From contig JAMXBB010000001.1 of NCBI GenBank assembly GCA_024138015.1, positions 95,988,520-96,052,519 of the forward strand: a stretch of DNA of 64,000 bases. The letters run 5' to 3'. The notes under the pieces were generated by a model. The model was not told the DNA's origin, made no database searches, and was given only the letters and a program-made list of their open reading frames with translations. Within the stretch, counting starts at the first letter, position 1; the number at the start of each line of letters is the position of its first letter. Source of the DNA: Lumnitzera littorea (lineage: Eukaryota > Streptophyta > Magnoliopsida > Myrtales > Combretaceae). Positions 60,392-64,000 of this stretch are shown in pieces. The translations under genes were made by a program, and so were the position numbers.

Positions 60392-61600
60392 TGGTTCTTC
60401 TATTCGGACACTAAGCGACTATGTATCCAAATCCTTAACATTTGAAACACTTGATCTCATTCGTCTTCCTACCCGAACTCTAATCTTTCTCAAACTTCCT
60501 TAAGACTTTCTTGTCCTGTACTCGAGTAGCCTGAGTAAGTCGAGTATCAGTAACCTTAGTTTCGATCATATAGTTCTGTTTGGAACAATTTAACTATTGG
60601 CCAGCCGATTGATAAGAGGTTAGAATCTTCCTGTCTGATGCCTTTCTATCCTCTGGGCAGCTCAAATAACATCATCAAGTGTTCTAATATCCAAGGTTTC
60701 CAAAACATCCCTAATCTTATACTTTAATCCACTAATGAATCGAGATACAGTTCGATCTTCTAGCTCAACGACTTCACATCAAATCATTAACATTTGGAAC
60801 TCCTTTACATATGCATCTACACTTAATCCTCCTTACCTTAACTCTTATAAACTTTTGAAAGCGTCCTACAAATAGTAGCTCGGAACAAACCTTTCTCCGC
60901 ATAATTCTCTTCATTTCATCCCAAATCCTAACTTCATGTTCTCCTTCTCTTCTTCGGGTGGCAAGCATGTTTTTCTACCATAGGGCAGTATAGCCAGTAA
61001 ACTCTAACACAGCAAGTCTAACATTTGCATTATCGAGTACTTTATGGCATTCAAATTGCTTCTCAATTTTATATACCCAATCCAAGTAGTCCTTGGCATT
61101 ACAACTCCTAAAAAAACTTGGAATACGCATCTTCAACCCTTTAACTCTAGGGGCTCTAATATTCCTCTCTTCTAGTACATAGTATTCCTCTATTATGCCA
61201 TCTCTTTTCTCTTCTTCTTCTTCATTTTCTTCGAGTGTTAGCCTACGCCTAGCAACCCTTCCCATTCCTTTAGCTCAAGGCAATTGAGTTGGGGTATTAA
61301 CTTGACCAAACCAACCATTGCCTAACTCTTGTTGCTCACATCCTTTGGTTAGGTTATTTTTAGCTCGTTATTTATCTTCATTGATGATATTCACCAAACT
61401 AACTACAAGGTCGGTGAGCCTGTCCAATCAGTCACCCATTGATTGAGGTATGAAGCTTCTTTATTGTCTTTGGCTATTTAGAGCACCACTTTCTTGGTTT
61501 CCCAAAGTTCCTTGAACACTTAAATCTAACATTGTTGGTAAACTCACAAAATTGAAGTTTAAAATACCACTCATAGTTTCCTTCCTAAATAAGAATAGTA
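60392..61600 (-). pseudogene. Gypsy Gag remnant with zinc knuckle
   Basis: Minus strand, N to C: leader peptide region near 61.58 kb; basic/acidic segment RRRLTLEENEEEEEKRDG (near 61.25-61.2 kb); core LKMRIPSFFRSCNAKDYLDW and IEKQFECHKV (61.15-61.04 kb); LATRRREGEHEVRIWDEMKR then IMRR (60.97-60.9 kb); RFISGLKYKIRDVLETLDIR (60.74-60.68 kb); zinc knuckle CFKC...C (about 60.46-60.41 kb) followed by PNRRTMV at the insertion point. Stops and a frameshift interrupt it. It is the N-terminal half of the same polyprotein as 41128-37772. Confidence 0.83.
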
Positions 61601-61824
61601 GAGTAATAACTAATACTCCTAACACCAAGACAACTGCATATAACAAATAAGCAAACAATCACACTCTATTTTGCATATGATAACCAAGGGAAAACAAAGC
61701 ACCAAAAGTCTTCAATACTATTCACCTACCAAACTCCTAATCTTAATAACAAGACTTTGAACACATAAATATAGTAACAAATTACTCAGAGAACAAAGTA
61801 GCAAAAACTAGTTTTCTAATGTAG

Positions 61825-61840
61825 CCAATGCTTTGATACA
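61825..61840 (-). other. Primer-binding site of the gypsy element
   Basis: Minus strand TGTATCAAAGCATTGG, a slightly mutated initiator tRNA-Met site (usual TGGTATCAGAGC), a few bases inside the 5' LTR. Confidence 0.7.
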
Positions 61841-61844
61841 AGGA

Positions 61845-62742
61845 TGATACTGTCCAATGTAGATGAACATACGATGTTTGATATCGTATAAACCAATAGG
61901 GTGAGTCTAAACCGCGATATGGTCTGAAGAGTAAATGAAAGTTGATGGTTGAGTAAGGGTTCCTATGCATTAATGATGGATATGACATATCAACACCTCA
62001 CATAAGCGTTGACTGCGTTGATATGACGCATAAGTGTGGCCGGAGGTCACTTACCATTAGTCTAGGCTCACTAAGTTAGATAAGAGTAGCTTGAAAGTAA
62101 GAAGTAGAACACTTAACTTATGAGGATATGTGAAAAATCCAAAATGTATTCTCTATTGCAGCCATTAAAACATACAAGTATTTAAAGGACCCAATTAGGA
62201 TAAATTCTAAGTTAGAGTAAATTATAAGAAAGGATTCCTACTAGTTAAGGAAAAAGAGAATAATTTGAAGGGGTATCAATGTAATCATTAAAAAAGAATA
62301 TCTAGTTGTAGAAAGGACTATACGGATGTCAAGAAAAGGCAGGATGTACATCATTTTGCTCATTTTGTAGTCCCAATGACATTGCGAGCCAAACAAGGGC
62401 AGCTTCAATCAAGTCGGCGTCAATGTCGGCGTCAACAGTTTGGCAGCTCAAATAGTTGGGATCAAATAAGGGTAAGTTCATGGGCGACTTACTTTCAAGT
62501 TGGCCTCAGGTGGTTGGCAACACTTTGATTTGTTGTACAGATAAGGGTTCTTCAAAGTGGTTGGTTTGGCACTTCAGCTAGTCACCTCAATAGCTTCTTG
62601 AATATGGAGAGCAAAGTAACTCAGAAGATCAAATTGAGGAATACGCTGCTCCTCGATGTTCAGCTTACCTCGAACAATTCGGTGAACCATTTGAGCAAGC
62701 CTATGAGCACGAGAATGTATGATTGGTCTGTGATCCCTATCT
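61845..62742 (-). repeat. 5' LTR of the minus-strand gypsy element
   Basis: About 898 bp, the partner of 36836-37756. The minus-strand start is mutated (AGATAGGGATCACAGACC where the other copy has TGATAAGGATCACAGAC). Small insertions and deletions separate the two LTRs. Confidence 0.87.
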
Positions 62743-64000
62743 GGTGCCGTTTCACTTGATCTACTATTTACAAATCAAATCAAGAGAAATTACAAATCTT
62801 GCCACACTTAACCTTTAAAACACCCTACTCTACTTATCTAACCATTCTACAATCTAAGCTAATTAAAAATCTATAGAGAACAACTCTAACTTTGCTCATA
62901 AATACAACACTCAAACACTTTGATGTTGTTTACAAATCAAAATAAGAAACACAATGGAGTTCTCAAATAATTTAGCACAAAAACGGAGATAAATAAAAAC
63001 TGCTAAGCTTCGCTGAACTCTATAAAGAAGTCTCTGAGATATCCTTTATGTAGCTTTCAGATAGTAAATAACGATCATAGTAGTAGTGTTTTTCTTTTTT
63101 TTTTTTCGCTTCTTCGATATTTGTAAATTTTGAATCCTATGCTCTTTTATACTTAACTTCTTTAGTGACTAGTGCTATGATTTTTGTGATTTAATCCTTA
63201 TCTAATAAATATTACAACGTCTTGATGCATCTCTAAATTTCTGAAAAATATTTCGAATTTTAAAAATCATCCTAATTTGCAACAACCATCGTTCATAGAT
63301 ATGCCTTATCAATAACAAATAGCCTTGGATCTTTAAATTTTAGTTGATCTTCCATACATTCAAAATATCTTATCTGCCAAATTCTCTCGAACTAATTCAT
63401 GTTTTTTGGATAAAATTCTTTGAGTAATTCACATTTTGTTAAACTAATTGATTTAATCAAGGTCCATAAATAATAATCCTCATAGATCAAAATACCATCT
63501 ATAGTGAAACAGGATTAAGTACATTTCCTAAATACACTTAATCAAGTGGAGCTGGGTCTTGAGCAAAATGATAATCTATTCTTTTAAATTTCTTTTAGTT
63601 GAACTTTCTAAATAAGTCTTTAAAAAATTTATAGTAGCTCAATCACAATTTTGAAGTTCTGAACAACTGCCTGAATTACCTTACTATCCCTTTAAGAAAA
63701 GTCTCTAAGTAACTTGAATACATTTTAAATCTATTTTTTTAACAAGGTTTTAATCCTTCTGTTTTAGTCTCTGAAATATAATTTAATACAAGTCAAAACA
63801 TTCTGATAAACCCTTTAAATACATGTACACTTGTTCATATATGTTAGTACTACACTTTTTGTTATTATCAAAATTCATAAGACAACTCAATAGTAGTACT
63901 TAAAATGTTTTTCAAGAACCTAAAATAGCTAAGGAGGGCCACTTTGCAAGCATTTTCTAGCAAGATGGTGGTGCTTAGTGGTTTTTGGTAGTTGTAAGGT
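62743..64000 (-). other. AT-rich flank, possible further LTR on the minus strand
   Basis: A minus-strand TATA-like GTATAAAAGAGC (about 63151-63140) lies in sequence whose make-up resembles an LTR or its leader. No coding domain, primer site or paired repeat is visible before the window ends. Confidence 0.25.

Larger units (their letters stand above)
36836..62742 (-). mobile_element. Ty3/gypsy element on the minus strand, split by nested elements
   Basis: The outermost layer of the nest. Its 5' LTR is at 61845-62742 and 3' LTR at 36836-37756, with primer site, gag, protease, RT, RNase H and integrase between in gypsy order. The gag/protease reading crosses the inserted element, from the zinc knuckle on the right (about 60.4 kb) to the protease on the left (41128 downward). 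No 5-bp duplication is evident at the outer edges. Confidence 0.88.

Noticed and set aside
1..64000. tRNA and rRNA genes
   Set aside because: Only tRNA-primer-site complements (27328, 61825, 52037) were seen. No full cloverleaf or rRNA segment was recognised by eye; a tRNAscan run would settle it.

Overview
The window is AT-rich nuclear DNA from a flowering plant, most likely a dicot. The evidence is plant-type introns, two plant-specific gene families, plant LTR retrotransposon lineages and an endogenous plant pararetrovirus. The species cannot be named from the sequence. Only two host genes look intact, both on the minus strand with three exons: a LURP-one-related (LOR/tubby-like) gene at 4056-4923 and a small HMA-domain gene of the HIPP type at 15290-16484. 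Nearly everything else is transposable-element or viral debris.

Layout. 1-3465: 3' part of a decayed Ty1/copia element with its 3' LTR. 4056-5033: LOR gene and core promoter. 5.0-15.0 kb: intergenic DNA with old LTR-like and MITE-like fragments. 15290-16576: HMA gene and promoter. 17.5-24.2 kb: LTR-like fragments, a clear Mutator-type MITE (18386-18692, 11-bp target duplication) and another probable MITE. 24620-24644: possible orphan first exon. About 24.9-34.9 kb: decayed endogenous caulimovirid in the order viroplasmin-like ORF, promoter and poly(A) signal, leader, tRNA-Met primer site, coiled-coil ORF, movement protein, capsid. That order means the window crosses the junction of two genome units. 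The capsid region is split at 29326-34101 by a solo-LTR-like insertion with a perfect 5-bp target duplication (ATGAT). Another LTR cuts off the virus at 34943.

36836-62742 is a nested stack. The outermost layer is a minus-strand Ty3/gypsy element (LTRs 36836-37756 and 61845-62742). Its gag/protease junction is split by a plus-strand, gag-only, Tat/Ogre-like element (41129-60386, duplication CACCA). A minisatellite inside the left LTR of that element is split by three long LTRs of the same Del/Tekay-like family that interrupts the virus. Two of these lie head to head and form an almost spacer-free palindrome with arms of about 2.8 kb. The gag-only element also carries three different tandem-repeat blocks just upstream of its 3' LTR.

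Functional picture. The two host genes have no evident operon-like or pathway link. The large inverted LTR structures could form long hairpin RNAs and feed siRNA-directed silencing, but that is inference. No intact viral or retrotransposon protein is present; every such reading frame has stops, frameshifts or insertions.
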